From NCBI GenBank assembly GCA_002418985.1, contig DIFE01000073.1, forward strand, positions 1 to 23,847: a stretch of 23,847 bases of DNA. Direction: 5' to 3'. How positions within the stretch are numbered: position 1 is the stretch's first letter; the number at the start of each line of letters is the position of its first letter. The notes beneath the pieces were generated by a model. The model was given only the letters and a program-made list of their open reading frames with translations, ran no database searches and was not told where the DNA came from. A program made the translations under genes and the position numbers. The stretch comes from Deltaproteobacteria bacterium UBA5756. GTDB lineage: Bacteria > Desulfobacterota > Syntrophorhabdia > Syntrophorhabdales > Syntrophorhabdaceae. Shown piece by piece: positions 10,501 to 16,235 of this stretch.

Positions 10501-13276
10501 CCGACACCAGCATTCGCCACAAGGTCTGGAGAATGGCAGCCACACTGAAAAATGCCTCATGAGGCAAACAGAGGAGCACGAAGATCGCCTGAGTGATGCT
10601 TCTGCCGGCGGACCGGGTCGCCCCGGTAAGGTGTTGGGTCGTGACCACGTCGTCGGGTTTTTTGAGGAGATCCATGAAGGAGGTGATCAAGGAAGGGATC
10701 ACCAGGATACCGAAGATCGACGCAGTCCAGAACCAGGCGGATGGCAGGGCTATCCAGCCCAGGAGCGCAAGAAGCGTCAATACCGGAGCCACAAGACTGC
10801 GCCGAAGGTTGTCAAGGATTTTCCAGCGCGACAGCGCCGAGAGGGGATTCTTCCGGAAGCGCGCGTTGGGGCCGGGAGGACCGGGCAGCAGCCATCGCAG
10901 AAGCTGCCAGTCGCCCCTGATCCAGCGGCGGCGGCGACTGACGTCCGCGCTGTAGCGCGACGGGTACTCTTCGTGCAGCTGTACATCGCTTATGAGCCCC
11001 GAGCGCACATAACATCCTTCGATAAGGTCATGGCTCAGTATGCGGTTCTCGGGAAAGCGTTCATTGAGCACCTGTTCGAAGGCGTCAACGTCGTAGATGC
11101 CCTTGCCGATGAATGAGCCTTCACCAAAAAGGTCCTGGTAGACATCAGAGATAACGCGGGTGTAGGGATCGATGCCGGCATCGCTCCCCCACATGCGCGC
11201 ATAGCGAGACCGGTTGGTGCCGGGCAGACTTATCGCCGCCCGCGGCTGAAGGATGCCGTATCCGCTCACGATGCGCCCCTTCTGGGCGTCATAGAGAGGA
11301 AGATTCAGGGGATGGGCCATTGCCCCCACGAGCTGCCGGGCGCAGTCGCGTGGAAGCTCCGTATCCGTGTCAAGGGTGATCACGTACCTGACTTCCGACA
11401 GATTTCCGGTATTGCCGACGATGAGCGAGAAACCGCTGCCCTCGCCTCCACGGAGAAGGGCATTCAATTCCGCAAGCTTTCCCCGCTTCCTTTCATAGCC
11501 CATCCAGATTCGCTCCTGCCGATTCCACAGGCGGGGGCGGTGAAACAGGAAAAAGACATCGCCGGCGGAGCTCCTGTATTTTTCGTTCAGCTCCTCTATC
11601 CCTTGCCGTGCGGCTGAAAGGAGCGCTTCGTCTCCGGCCATCCTCTCTTCGGGAGCATCCCTGAAGTCGGTGAGCAGGCCGAATCGCAGATTGTCGTCAC
11701 GGTTCGCCAGGAACCGCACTTCCAGGGCATCGGCGAGATGTCCGATATTTTCGGGGCTCGTCAGCATGGTAGGGACCACAACGAGGGTGGACGATTCACG
11801 GGGGATCCCCCCGGAGAAGTCCATCCGCGGCAGTGGATGGGGCGTGACAAGACGTGTCGCAAAGAGATTAACCAGCGCTATGGCGAGTTGACTTACCGCC
11901 AGAAACGAGAGAGCGCCGGCAATCCATGGCAGCGGGCCGCGCATGCCGACAGAGAGGGCTTGGCCAAGCACACCGGAGGCCAGGGCCAGCGTGAAGAGGA
12001 GGATCGAGCCCAGATAAAACTGCAAAGAAAACCTGCGGCCGGTGTTTCTAATCATGTCAGCTACGGACGAGCGGACCCTTACGCGAGCTTTGAGCTGCGT
12101 GAGTCCCCCGTCGATGAGGTAGAAACCCACATGTCTCGCCCGGTTATCGCCGTTTGTCCCGACAGGGGCTTGCCCGGCGATATTGATGGCTTCACGGGCC
12201 ACCTCATCTTCGGCAAGCCCGCTCTTCTTCGCTATCTCCTCCACCACATGACGGTATCGATCACGGGTGATAAAAGCCATAGTGCCATAGATCCCTGCAG
12301 GGTCCTCCAGCAGGGTTTGCTCAACGGCACTCATTCGTTCGACGAATTCGCGCCAGTCCATGGCGCTCAGGAAGCGCAGGCCCCCGATGCTGTTGCTCAT
12401 GGAAAGCTGATCGGCCGCCTGTTGCTGATTTTCTGATTGAACCAGCTGTTCGATCGTCAGGCACGACTCGGACAGCTGCTGCTCTATCCAGGTAAGGGGG
12501 AGCGCAAGAGGGGCGCCACGTCCCTGGACGCGACGGGTAAACTCCGCGACAAAGGAACTGACCAGCGGCGGGTTTGACCGGGCCATGTCGGCAACGGTCA
12601 GGATCAGGCTCTTCGGGTCCTTTTCCGCCGTCTCCGTTATCTTGTCGGCCCAATGATCGGCGCTATTCCGGTCAATTCTGTCAGTAGCGATCCGCGTTGC
12701 AACCCGCCTGAGATTTTCGATCAATGCCAGGCGGAGCATGATGGGAATTGCCCACAGTTCGCCCAAGCGCAACGTGACAACCGTCTGATAAGCGGCGACA
12801 AAGCTGCTGAGACTCTCCGGATCCACCCGGCCGTCACCGTGGGAGATTATCTCCAGGGCGATGTCGTACACACGGGGAAACCCCTTTGACGATCCGTCTT
12901 TGAGGCGGGGAAGTCCCCTGGCATATCCTTTCGGAAGGAGCCTCTTCGCCACCCGAACTTGTTCCTCGATAAGATAGAAGTTGTCGAGCAGCCATTCTCC
13001 GGCTGGAGTGATCCTGCGGCTTGTCTTCACGGCCTCGGTCACCAGGTCGCGGACCTCAAGGAGCACGCCTTCGTTGTCGGCAAGCCTGTTCAACAACCGC
13101 TCGGGGGCATGGTCCTCGCCCAGAACGTGCAGCCCGGCAAGACTTTTCCCGTGCTGCTGCATCTGAGAGACGCTGAAGAGTTCCGACCGCAGGGGCCGTT
13201 CATCGTCGGCTCGCCCGCCTGTCCGGTCCATGGTGCAACGGTTCCTCCCCAAAATGGTCTTGTTACGGTACTTCAC
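4568..13276 (-). CDS. ndvB: Cyclic beta-1,2-glucan synthase, NdvB/ChvB type
   Basis: A 2902-residue inner-membrane enzyme that initiates, elongates and cyclises beta-1,2-glucan from UDP-glucose; products usually go to the periplasm. An N-terminal cytosolic region (PLRSELFSVSQMQQHGKSLA) is followed by two membrane segments (about 418-475), then the GT84 domain with DTDTE at 636-640, LSHDLIEG, and RRRRWIRGDWQ around Trp785. More membrane segments lie at about 825-995. A glycoamylase-like domain follows (about 1010-1565), then a GH94 module in two sandwich parts from about 1610 and 2100, and an (alpha/alpha)6 part with GDWNDGMN at 2579-2586, the family's catalytic-acid motif. The length matches alphaproteobacterial homologues. 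I choose the GTG at 13276 because AAGGAG lies nine bases upstream; ATG 13231 is the alternative, and the frame stays open upstream to 13414. No cgt-type exporter gene is adjacent. Confidence 0.95.
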   Translation of the reverse strand: MKYRNKTILGRNRCTMDRTGGRADDERPLRSELFSVSQMQQHGKSLAGLHVLGEDHAPERLLNRLADNEGVLLEVRDLVTEAVKTSRRITPAGEWLLDNFYLIEEQVRVAKRLLPKGYARGLPRLKDGSSKGFPRVYDIALEIISHGDGRVDPESLSSFVAAYQTVVTLRLGELWAIPIMLRLALIENLRRVATRIATDRIDRNSADHWADKITETAEKDPKSLILTVADMARSNPPLVSSFVAEFTRRVQGRGAPLALPLTWIEQQLSESCLTIEQLVQSENQQQAADQLSMSNSIGGLRFLSAMDWREFVERMSAVEQTLLEDPAGIYGTMAFITRDRYRHVVEEIAKKSGLAEDEVAREAINIAGQAPVGTNGDNRARHVGFYLIDGGLTQLKARVRVRSSVADMIRNTGRRFSLQFYLGSILLFTLALASGVLGQALSVGMRGPLPWIAGALSFLAVSQLAIALVNLFATRLVTPHPLPRMDFSGGIPRESSTLVVVPTMLTSPENIGHLADALEVRFLANRDDNLRFGLLTDFRDAPEERMAGDEALLSAARQGIEELNEKYRSSAGDVFFLFHRPRLWNRQERIWMGYERKRGKLAELNALLRGGEGSGFSLIVGNTGNLSEVRYVITLDTDTELPRDCARQLVGAMAHPLNLPLYDAQKGRIVSGYGILQPRAAISLPGTNRSRYARMWGSDAGIDPYTRVISDVYQDLFGEGSFIGKGIYDVDAFEQVLNERFPENRILSHDLIEGCYVRSGLISDVQLHEEYPSRYSADVSRRRRWIRGDWQLLRWLLPGPPGPNARFRKNPLSALSRWKILDNLRRSLVAPVLTLLALLGWIALPSAWFWTASIFGILVIPSLITSFMDLLKKPDDVVTTQHLTGATRSAGRSITQAIFVLLCLPHEAFFSVAAILQTLWRMLVSGRGLLEWNPSGEADRSSRTDLAGSWRNMWIAPVIASAAACYLLYSRPVALLAAMPVLCLWFASPLITWWISKPLGSRRARLAGKEILFLRKLSRKTWAFFEAFVGPDDHWLPPDNYQEEPVEVVAHRTSPTNMGLALLANLSARDFGYISVGQFIERTSKALATMAGLERFRGHFYNWYDTQSLKPLLPMYVSSVDSGNLAASLMTLRAGLLALPDEKIAGARLIDGLGDTLMVLLDHTGAPLPADVAELKRDMDDVAVSPPDTLRGLKESLDRLAASAASAVESLKAGSESGALQWAQAFAGQCREAARELTLLVPSTPEPSFEGASGGLPDPDGIPTLRQLACLDDHVPAHIKERQGSEATHAALHQRDANTGFVTGASESARKRIAVIEDLARLSEELAYQMDWEFLYDRTRKLLAIGYNVSEGRRDPSYYDLLASEARISSFVGIAVGQLPQESWFALGRLLTVAGGDPILLSWSGSMFEYLMPLIMMPTYERTLLDDTCKAAVARQIDYGKKRGVPWGISESGYNMIDGHLNYQYSAFGVPGLGLKRGLAGELVVAPYASALALMVAPEEACRNLETLASQGFQGRYGFYDAVDYTPAHLPRGQSKAVVRSFMAHHQGMSLLSLAYLLLDRPMQKRFESDRAFQATMLLLQERPPKATAFYSHTSELSETHSASHSAQEKPVRVYTTPDTRTPEVQLLSNGRYHVMITNAGGGYSRWKDMAVTRWREDTTCDNWGTFCYIRDVASGAYWSTAYQPVHRVSKDYEAIFSEGRAEFRRRDEGLDTHTEIAVSPEDDAELRRITITNHSGTARTIDITSYAEVVLASPAADELHPAFSNLFVQTEIVRRQKAIIATRRPRSADEKPPWMFHVMALHGVKAGEMSYETDRMRFIGRGNTAAAPQAMSSLSDLSGGEGSVLDPIVAIRCRITLDPDTSATVNLVTGVSESRDDCIRLVGKYQDRYLADRVFELAWTHSQVLLRQINATEADVQLYGRLASSVIYANSALRATAGLLLKNLRGQSGLWGYSVSGDLPIVLLRIEDQANIALVRQLIQAHAYWRLKGLAVDLVVWNEDHAGYRQALHDQIMGLIAAGADANLQDRPGGIFVRPADQIAEEDRLLFQTVARAIISDSRGTLAEQIGRRGPVEPTVPALSPTRRHRPLAPSVAPLAREDLTFFNGIGGFTPDGREYVISTGRDQVTPAPWVNVLANPRFGSVVSESGAAYTWSENAHEFRLTPWHNDPVSDSGGEAFYLRDEERGHFWSPAPLPARGAAPYVTRHGFGYSVFEHDERGIGSEAWVYVAIDEPVKFTVLKVRNHSGRPRRLSATGYVEWVLGDIRPRTTMHVITEVDPQSGGLFARNPYNAEFGNRVAFFNVDHATRTVSGDRTEFLGRNGTESGPAAMSRSRLSGRVGAGLDPCGAIQVAFDLDDGEEREIVFTLGSGQNADEAAGLARRFRDGVAAREALEEVWRYWNHTLGAVKVETPDQSVDFLANGWLPYQTLACRLWGRSGYYQSGGAFGFRDQLQDAMALIHAEPSLLREHLLLCASRQFSEGDVQHWWHPPVGGGVRTRCSDDFLWLPLASCRYVQSTGDTGVLDESIHFIKGRPVNPEEDSYYDLPGLSGERASLYDHCVRAIRRGLTFGEHGLPLIGSGDWNDGMNMVGREGKGESVWLAFFMCEVLGRFSSIALLRGDSDFSTFCEGEADRLRRRIEQNGWDGEWYRRAYFDDGTPLGSAGSSECRIDSIAQSWSVLSGAGDAARSRMAMDAVDKYLVRRADALIQLLDPPFDKSDLDPGYIKGYVPGVRENGGQYTHGAIWAAMAFARLGDSRRAWELLTMINPVNHGSSAVEIGTYMVEPYVVAADVYAVEPHEGRGGWTWYTGSAAWMYRLIVESLLGLRLEADKLYVEPCIPADWEGFTVHYRYRETMYHIKVSQKAAGKPATRVTVDGASQSGKAVLLVDDRQEHLVEVSTEAAIM

Positions 13277-13437
13277 GTTTGGAATCTCCTTGCTTGCTGC
13301 TGGAGTCTGAAGGGCCGGAATGGTGCTATGGTGGTTTTTAGGGCTCCCGCTTATTGAACATCGGGAGCGACATCTTCCCGGGTGGGTACAGTTTATTCTT
13401 ATATCAGTATACAATTATATTACATGAGTTACCAGCC
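13277..13437 (-). other. Leader region of the glucan synthase gene with a hairpin
   Basis: This 161-base gap separates the desaturase stop from the glucan synthase GTG. It holds an AT-rich tract at 13393-13425 containing several TATA-like words on the minus strand, where I would expect a promoter, though no well-spaced -35 box is clear. GCTCCCG (13343-13349) and CGGGAGC (13362-13368) form a 7-bp stem with a 12-base loop that would lie in the 5' leader. The minus-strand frame is open through this region, but the strong ribosome site at 13276 argues that it is untranslated. Confidence 0.4.
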
Positions 13438-14598
13438 TTATTGTTGCAGACCTCTTATGTGGTCCGGCATTCCCATTTTTTTCAACCAGCGATAATGTTC
13501 GGCGAGGCCGGCCCAGATAGAAGAGTGCTCGGCATATTCCACCCCGGCCTGCCGGCAGGCCTCCTCCACCAGTTTCGATATACCGGGGTAATTAGTATGG
13601 CAAACACCGAGGAAGAGATGGTGTTCAATATGAAAATTAAGGCCTCCAAGCAGCCACGTCCTGACCGGACTGTACCTGTCGAAGTCAAGCGTCACCCGGG
13701 CCTGATGCACCGCCCAGGGGTTCTCCATCAGGCCGGTATCTCCAACGGGCAGCGGAAAATCCGCGCGTTCCATACAATGGGGCAGTTGGAAAACGATGCT
13801 CAGCGGCACTCCCATCGTGAGCACCGTCACGAGGTAGAAAAAAACAACGGCCCCGGGTGGATGATAGAACAAGGGGATCATGAAAGCAAGCGTGACAAAA
13901 GACAATTTGCCCGCGATGAAGATAAGAAGATCCGTTCCCTTTGGCCGCGGCATGCGATGTCTGTATATGCGGCCGGTCATGAGGTTTTTCAAATCGTCAA
14001 AAAGTTGCCATTTGACGACCAGCAGGCCATAGAGGACCCACATATACAGATGTTGCCAGCGGTAAAACCATAACCATTCCTGGTGCGGCGAGAGCCTTCC
14101 GAGGCCTCCGAGGTCAATGTCGGGGTCATATCCCGTTATGTTCACATAATTATGGTGGAACATGGCGTGCTTCCAGTGCCACATATAGGAACTGGCCCCA
14201 ACAAGGTCCATTGTCATCGCGGCCAGTCTGTTGACCAGACGATGATCCGAAAAGGACTGATGCCCGCCATCGTGCTGGATATTGAAACCTATCGCGGTTA
14301 TGCTCGATGAAAGAATAATGGCTAGCACCAAACCCTGCCACACGTTCTGAGCCAAAAAAACAAGGAGAAGATACGATAAGAAAAAACATGCCAGAATAAC
14401 GCAGGATTTTATATAGATCTGCCACCCGCCGCGTTTTTGCCGTCCCGTGCTGCGAAAATACTCGTCTACGGCGTGATGAAGTTTTTCATGGAATGTTCTG
14501 TCGGTATTGAATCTTAGTGTTTCGGCCAATTGACGATTCCGATCAACTTTTGTTTTGACATCGTCCTTGGTTTCCCTTTCCCCGTTCACAGGATCCAT
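13438..14598 (-). CDS. Membrane fatty acid desaturase, non-haem di-iron type
   Basis: An integral-membrane enzyme that introduces a double bond into fatty acyl chains using O2 and reducing equivalents. The three His boxes are complete: HDGGH at 109-113, HWKHAMFHH at 141-149 and HIEHH at 323-327. Hydrophobic segments at about 61-82, 85-105, 188-206 and 228-275 fit the usual four-pass layout. The HQARVTLDFD and NFHIEHHLF context is that of the acyl-lipid/acyl-CoA branch related to front-end desaturases. There is no fused cytochrome b5 or ferredoxin domain, so the electron donor must come from elsewhere. I start at ATG 14598, where GAG lies six bases upstream; an in-frame GTG at 14616 is possible. 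It is divergent from the peptide/radical SAM locus. An oxygen-requiring enzyme next to oxygen-sensitive radical SAM chemistry is worth noting. Confidence 0.88.
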   Translation of the reverse strand: MDPVNGERETKDDVKTKVDRNRQLAETLRFNTDRTFHEKLHHAVDEYFRSTGRQKRGGWQIYIKSCVILACFFLSYLLLVFLAQNVWQGLVLAIILSSSITAIGFNIQHDGGHQSFSDHRLVNRLAAMTMDLVGASSYMWHWKHAMFHHNYVNITGYDPDIDLGGLGRLSPHQEWLWFYRWQHLYMWVLYGLLVVKWQLFDDLKNLMTGRIYRHRMPRPKGTDLLIFIAGKLSFVTLAFMIPLFYHPPGAVVFFYLVTVLTMGVPLSIVFQLPHCMERADFPLPVGDTGLMENPWAVHQARVTLDFDRYSPVRTWLLGGLNFHIEHHLFLGVCHTNYPGISKLVEEACRQAGVEYAEHSSIWAGLAEHYRWLKKMGMPDHIRGLQQ

Positions 14599-14654
14599 GA
14601 CTTGCTCGTCGAGCACAGCAAACAGGCCGATTGAGTGTACCCGGCATGTTAATA

Positions 14655-14683
14655 ACTTTAATTATGCTCAAAAAACCTGTCAA
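14655..14683 (-). promoter_or_regulatory. Candidate promoter for the desaturase gene
   Basis: On the minus strand TTGACA (14683-14678) is followed after 17 bases by TAAAGT (14660-14655). The -35 box is perfect and the -10 box matches four of six bases. It would start a transcript about 50 bases before the desaturase ATG. Confidence 0.4.
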
Positions 14684-14841
14684 CTTCTCATGGGTACCGT
14701 TGAGAATGCCGGTTCCTCGACACCGGGACGGGGACCGGGAAGAAAACATCAGGCCTCGCGCTTCGTTGCTTTCCCATCCAAGGGGTTATTAATATTGCTG
14801 CCAAACCTCCTGTTAAGTCGAATACTTATGCACGTCAGCGG

Positions 14842-14869
14842 TTGACACTCCATCGAAGACTGTTATAAT
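14842..14869 (+). promoter_or_regulatory. Perfect-consensus sigma-70 promoter of the small peptide gene
   Basis: TTGACA (14842-14847) and TATAAT (14864-14869) both match the sigma-70 consensus at every base, with a 16-base spacer. Transcription would begin near 14876, about 48 bases before the small-peptide ATG. This is the strongest promoter match I see in the window, and it serves one of its shortest genes. Confidence 0.8.
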
Positions 14870-14923
14870 TTTCTACTGATACATGCAACGCACCAATACC
14901 ATGGGAAGAAGGAGGTGAGGGCA

Positions 14924-15046
14924 ATGAAGAAAGGGGTAGACAGAAAGACGCTCGAAAAAGAGGCCTTATTCTGGCATGGCATCAAGAAAACGCTGGGAAA
15001 AGATCCCGCGAAGAGATGCCATAAATGAAAGAGCTGAAAGACTTAA
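14924..15046 (+). CDS. Candidate selenocysteine-containing precursor peptide of the adjacent radical SAM enzyme
   Basis: With normal decoding this is a 34-residue peptide (14924-15028) beginning MKKGVDRKTLEKEALFWHG and ending AKRCHK. The ribosome site GGAGGTGA is near-perfect, seven bases before the ATG. The frame then reads TGA-Lys-Ser-TGA-Lys-Thr-TAA. If both TGA codons are selenocysteine, the product is 40 residues and ends C32-H-K-U35-K-S-U38-K-T, a CxxUxxU pattern that becomes CxxCxxC if U is read as Cys. A SECIS-like hairpin lies at 15047-15064. The N-terminal two-thirds is charged and probably helical, as in leader peptides, and the Cys/TGA tail would be the modified core. A radical SAM/SPASM gene follows. 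Sec decoding is inferred; the conservative reading is a 34-residue peptide ending at 15028. I recognise no named family with confidence. Confidence 0.55.
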
Positions 15047-15072
15047 CGTTGCAGGTCTGCAACGCTACAGCT
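15032..15072 (+). promoter_or_regulatory. Bacterial SECIS-like hairpin after the second in-frame TGA
   Basis: CGTTGCA (15047-15053) and TGCAACG (15058-15064) form a perfect 7-bp stem closed by a GGTC loop (15054-15057). An outer stem is possible between AGCTG (15032-15036) and CAGCT (15068-15072), which takes in the first two bases of the second TGA. From memory of the E. coli fdhF SECIS, the bases GTTGCAGGTCTGCA are identical over 14 positions, and the distance from TGA to the GGTC loop is 19 here against 21 there. One difference is that the U bulged in fdhF is paired here. From the first TGA the distance is 28. It could instead be an ordinary hairpin. Confidence 0.5.
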
Positions 15073-15116
15073 GACTGGCAGGGAAGGCTCGAATCTACCT
15101 TCGCTGCCAGTCTTTT
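15073..15116 (+). terminator. Hairpin with T-run between the peptide and radical SAM genes
   Basis: GACTGGCAG (15073-15081) pairs with CTGCCAGTC (15104-15112), and inside it GAAGG (15083-15087) pairs with CCTTC (15098-15102), with one G-G mismatch and a 10-base loop. TTTT follows at 15113-15116. The stem is strong but the T-run short, so I expect partial termination: abundant peptide transcript and limited read-through into the radical SAM gene. Confidence 0.6.
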
Positions 15117-15128
15117 ACATTATTGACC

Positions 15129-16190
15129 ATGAGAACCGACAAAGCTGCCAGCACAGGAGATGTATTCGATTTTTTTGTCCAGCTCCATCTTACGGAAAGA
15201 TGTAACCTTTCGTGCACGCATTGCTACCAGGAAGAAAGGGTCATGACAGAAATGATGCTTCCCGAAATAGATGGCGCCCTCAGCAATATCTCTGAGACTA
15301 TCGGGCAGTGGTCGGACACATATCAGATCCCCTTCGCCACAAGCTTTAACATAACAGGCGGGGAACCGCTCCTGAGAAAAGACCTCCCGGAAATACTTCA
15401 AAGGATCTCCGCGCACAATTTCGGATCATATCTTCTCACCAACGGAGTATTGATAACGAAGGAAAATGCGCGCATGCTTGCCGACCTTCCCATCTCGGGC
15501 GTGCAGGTCAGCCTTGAGGGGCCTCAGGCGGTACATGAAGCCATCAGGGGTAAACACAGCTTCTCTTCAGCTTTGAAGGGGGTAGAACACCTTCTCGATG
15601 CCGGGATAGCGGTAACGCTGAACGTGACCCTTTCTGAAGTAAATGAAGCTTTTTTTCCGGACATGGTGTCGCTTGCGGCAGATCTCGGTGTCCGGCGCCT
15701 TGGTTTTTCGAGACTTGTGCCCTACGGAAGAGGTTTGTCCCTGCTTCAAAGCATGCTCGGGAAAGAAAAGCTGAAAGAAGTCTATGAAAGGATATTCTCG
15801 ATCAGCGTCCCGGGGATTGAGATCGTAACGGGTGATCCCGTTGCAGCACAGTTGGGTTCCGAAACGACCGGGTACGACGGTGACGCGCCGGCCTCAGGAG
15901 GCTGTGCCGCGGGGGTTTCCGGAATCACCGTGCTCCCCGATGGAACGATCACGCCCTGCAGGAGGCTCGGTATCCCTATCGGCAACATACAGAGAGATTC
16001 ATTAAGGCAGATATGGGCAACATCACCCGTTCTTGATGCTCTCAGGGACAAAGAAGCCTATAAGGGAAAGTGCCGGACCTGCAAGCGGTGGTCGGAGTGC
16101 AGGGGGTGCAGGGCTATTGCCTATGCATATGCCCTGTCCCGGGGGAGAAATGACTTCCTCGAAGAGGACCCGCAGTGCTTCATCGAGTAA
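15129..16190 (+). CDS. Radical SAM protein with C-terminal SPASM domain, putative peptide maturase
   Basis: A 353-residue enzyme expected to cleave S-adenosylmethionine at a 4Fe-4S cluster held by CNLSCTHC (Cys25, 29, 32). GGEPLLR follows at 77-83 in the usual TIM-barrel position. The SPASM domain carries Cys259, Cys277, Cys315, Cys318, Cys324, Cys327 and Cys350, spaced as expected for one or two auxiliary clusters, with LPDGTITPC as its signature. No PqqD-like peptide-recognition domain is fused. SPASM enzymes mostly modify peptides or proteins (PqqE, AlbA, anaerobic sulfatase maturases), and the 34-40 residue gene just upstream is the obvious candidate substrate. The ATG at 15129 has no visible ribosome site; a TTG at 15123 is in frame. 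The weak start, placed after a terminator-like hairpin, suggests low expression relative to the peptide. A YceI gene follows 45 bases on. The exact reaction is unknown. Confidence 0.9.
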   Translation: MRTDKAASTGDVFDFFVQLHLTERCNLSCTHCYQEERVMTEMMLPEIDGALSNISETIGQWSDTYQIPFATSFNITGGEPLLRKDLPEILQRISAHNFGSYLLTNGVLITKENARMLADLPISGVQVSLEGPQAVHEAIRGKHSFSSALKGVEHLLDAGIAVTLNVTLSEVNEAFFPDMVSLAADLGVRRLGFSRLVPYGRGLSLLQSMLGKEKLKEVYERIFSISVPGIEIVTGDPVAAQLGSETTGYDGDAPASGGCAAGVSGITVLPDGTITPCRRLGIPIGNIQRDSLRQIWATSPVLDALRDKEAYKGKCRTCKRWSECRGCRAIAYAYALSRGRNDFLEEDPQCFIE

Positions 16191-16235
16191 ATCCTGAAAA
16201 CGTGACCTGAAACAATCTTTCTCCGAGGAGGATTT

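Noticed and set aside
10559..11116. Long plus-strand ORFs inside the glucan synthase gene (also 7433-8071 and 11738-12436)
   Set aside because: They are antisense shadows of a GC-rich gene with clear family motifs in the minus frame; their products are low-complexity and show no known fold.
13277..13414. N-terminal extension of the glucan synthase by 46 residues
   Set aside because: It covers a leader hairpin, is rich in unrelated residues, and a strong ribosome site lies directly before the GTG at 13276.
15025..15126. A 33-codon ORF (MKELKDLTLQVCNA...) overlapping the peptide stop by ATGA and ending just before the radical SAM start
   Set aside because: It runs through both hairpins, whose strict pairing explains its sequence better than coding does, and it has no ribosome site of its own. 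Reinitiation remains possible, so it is a weak alternative to the Sec reading.
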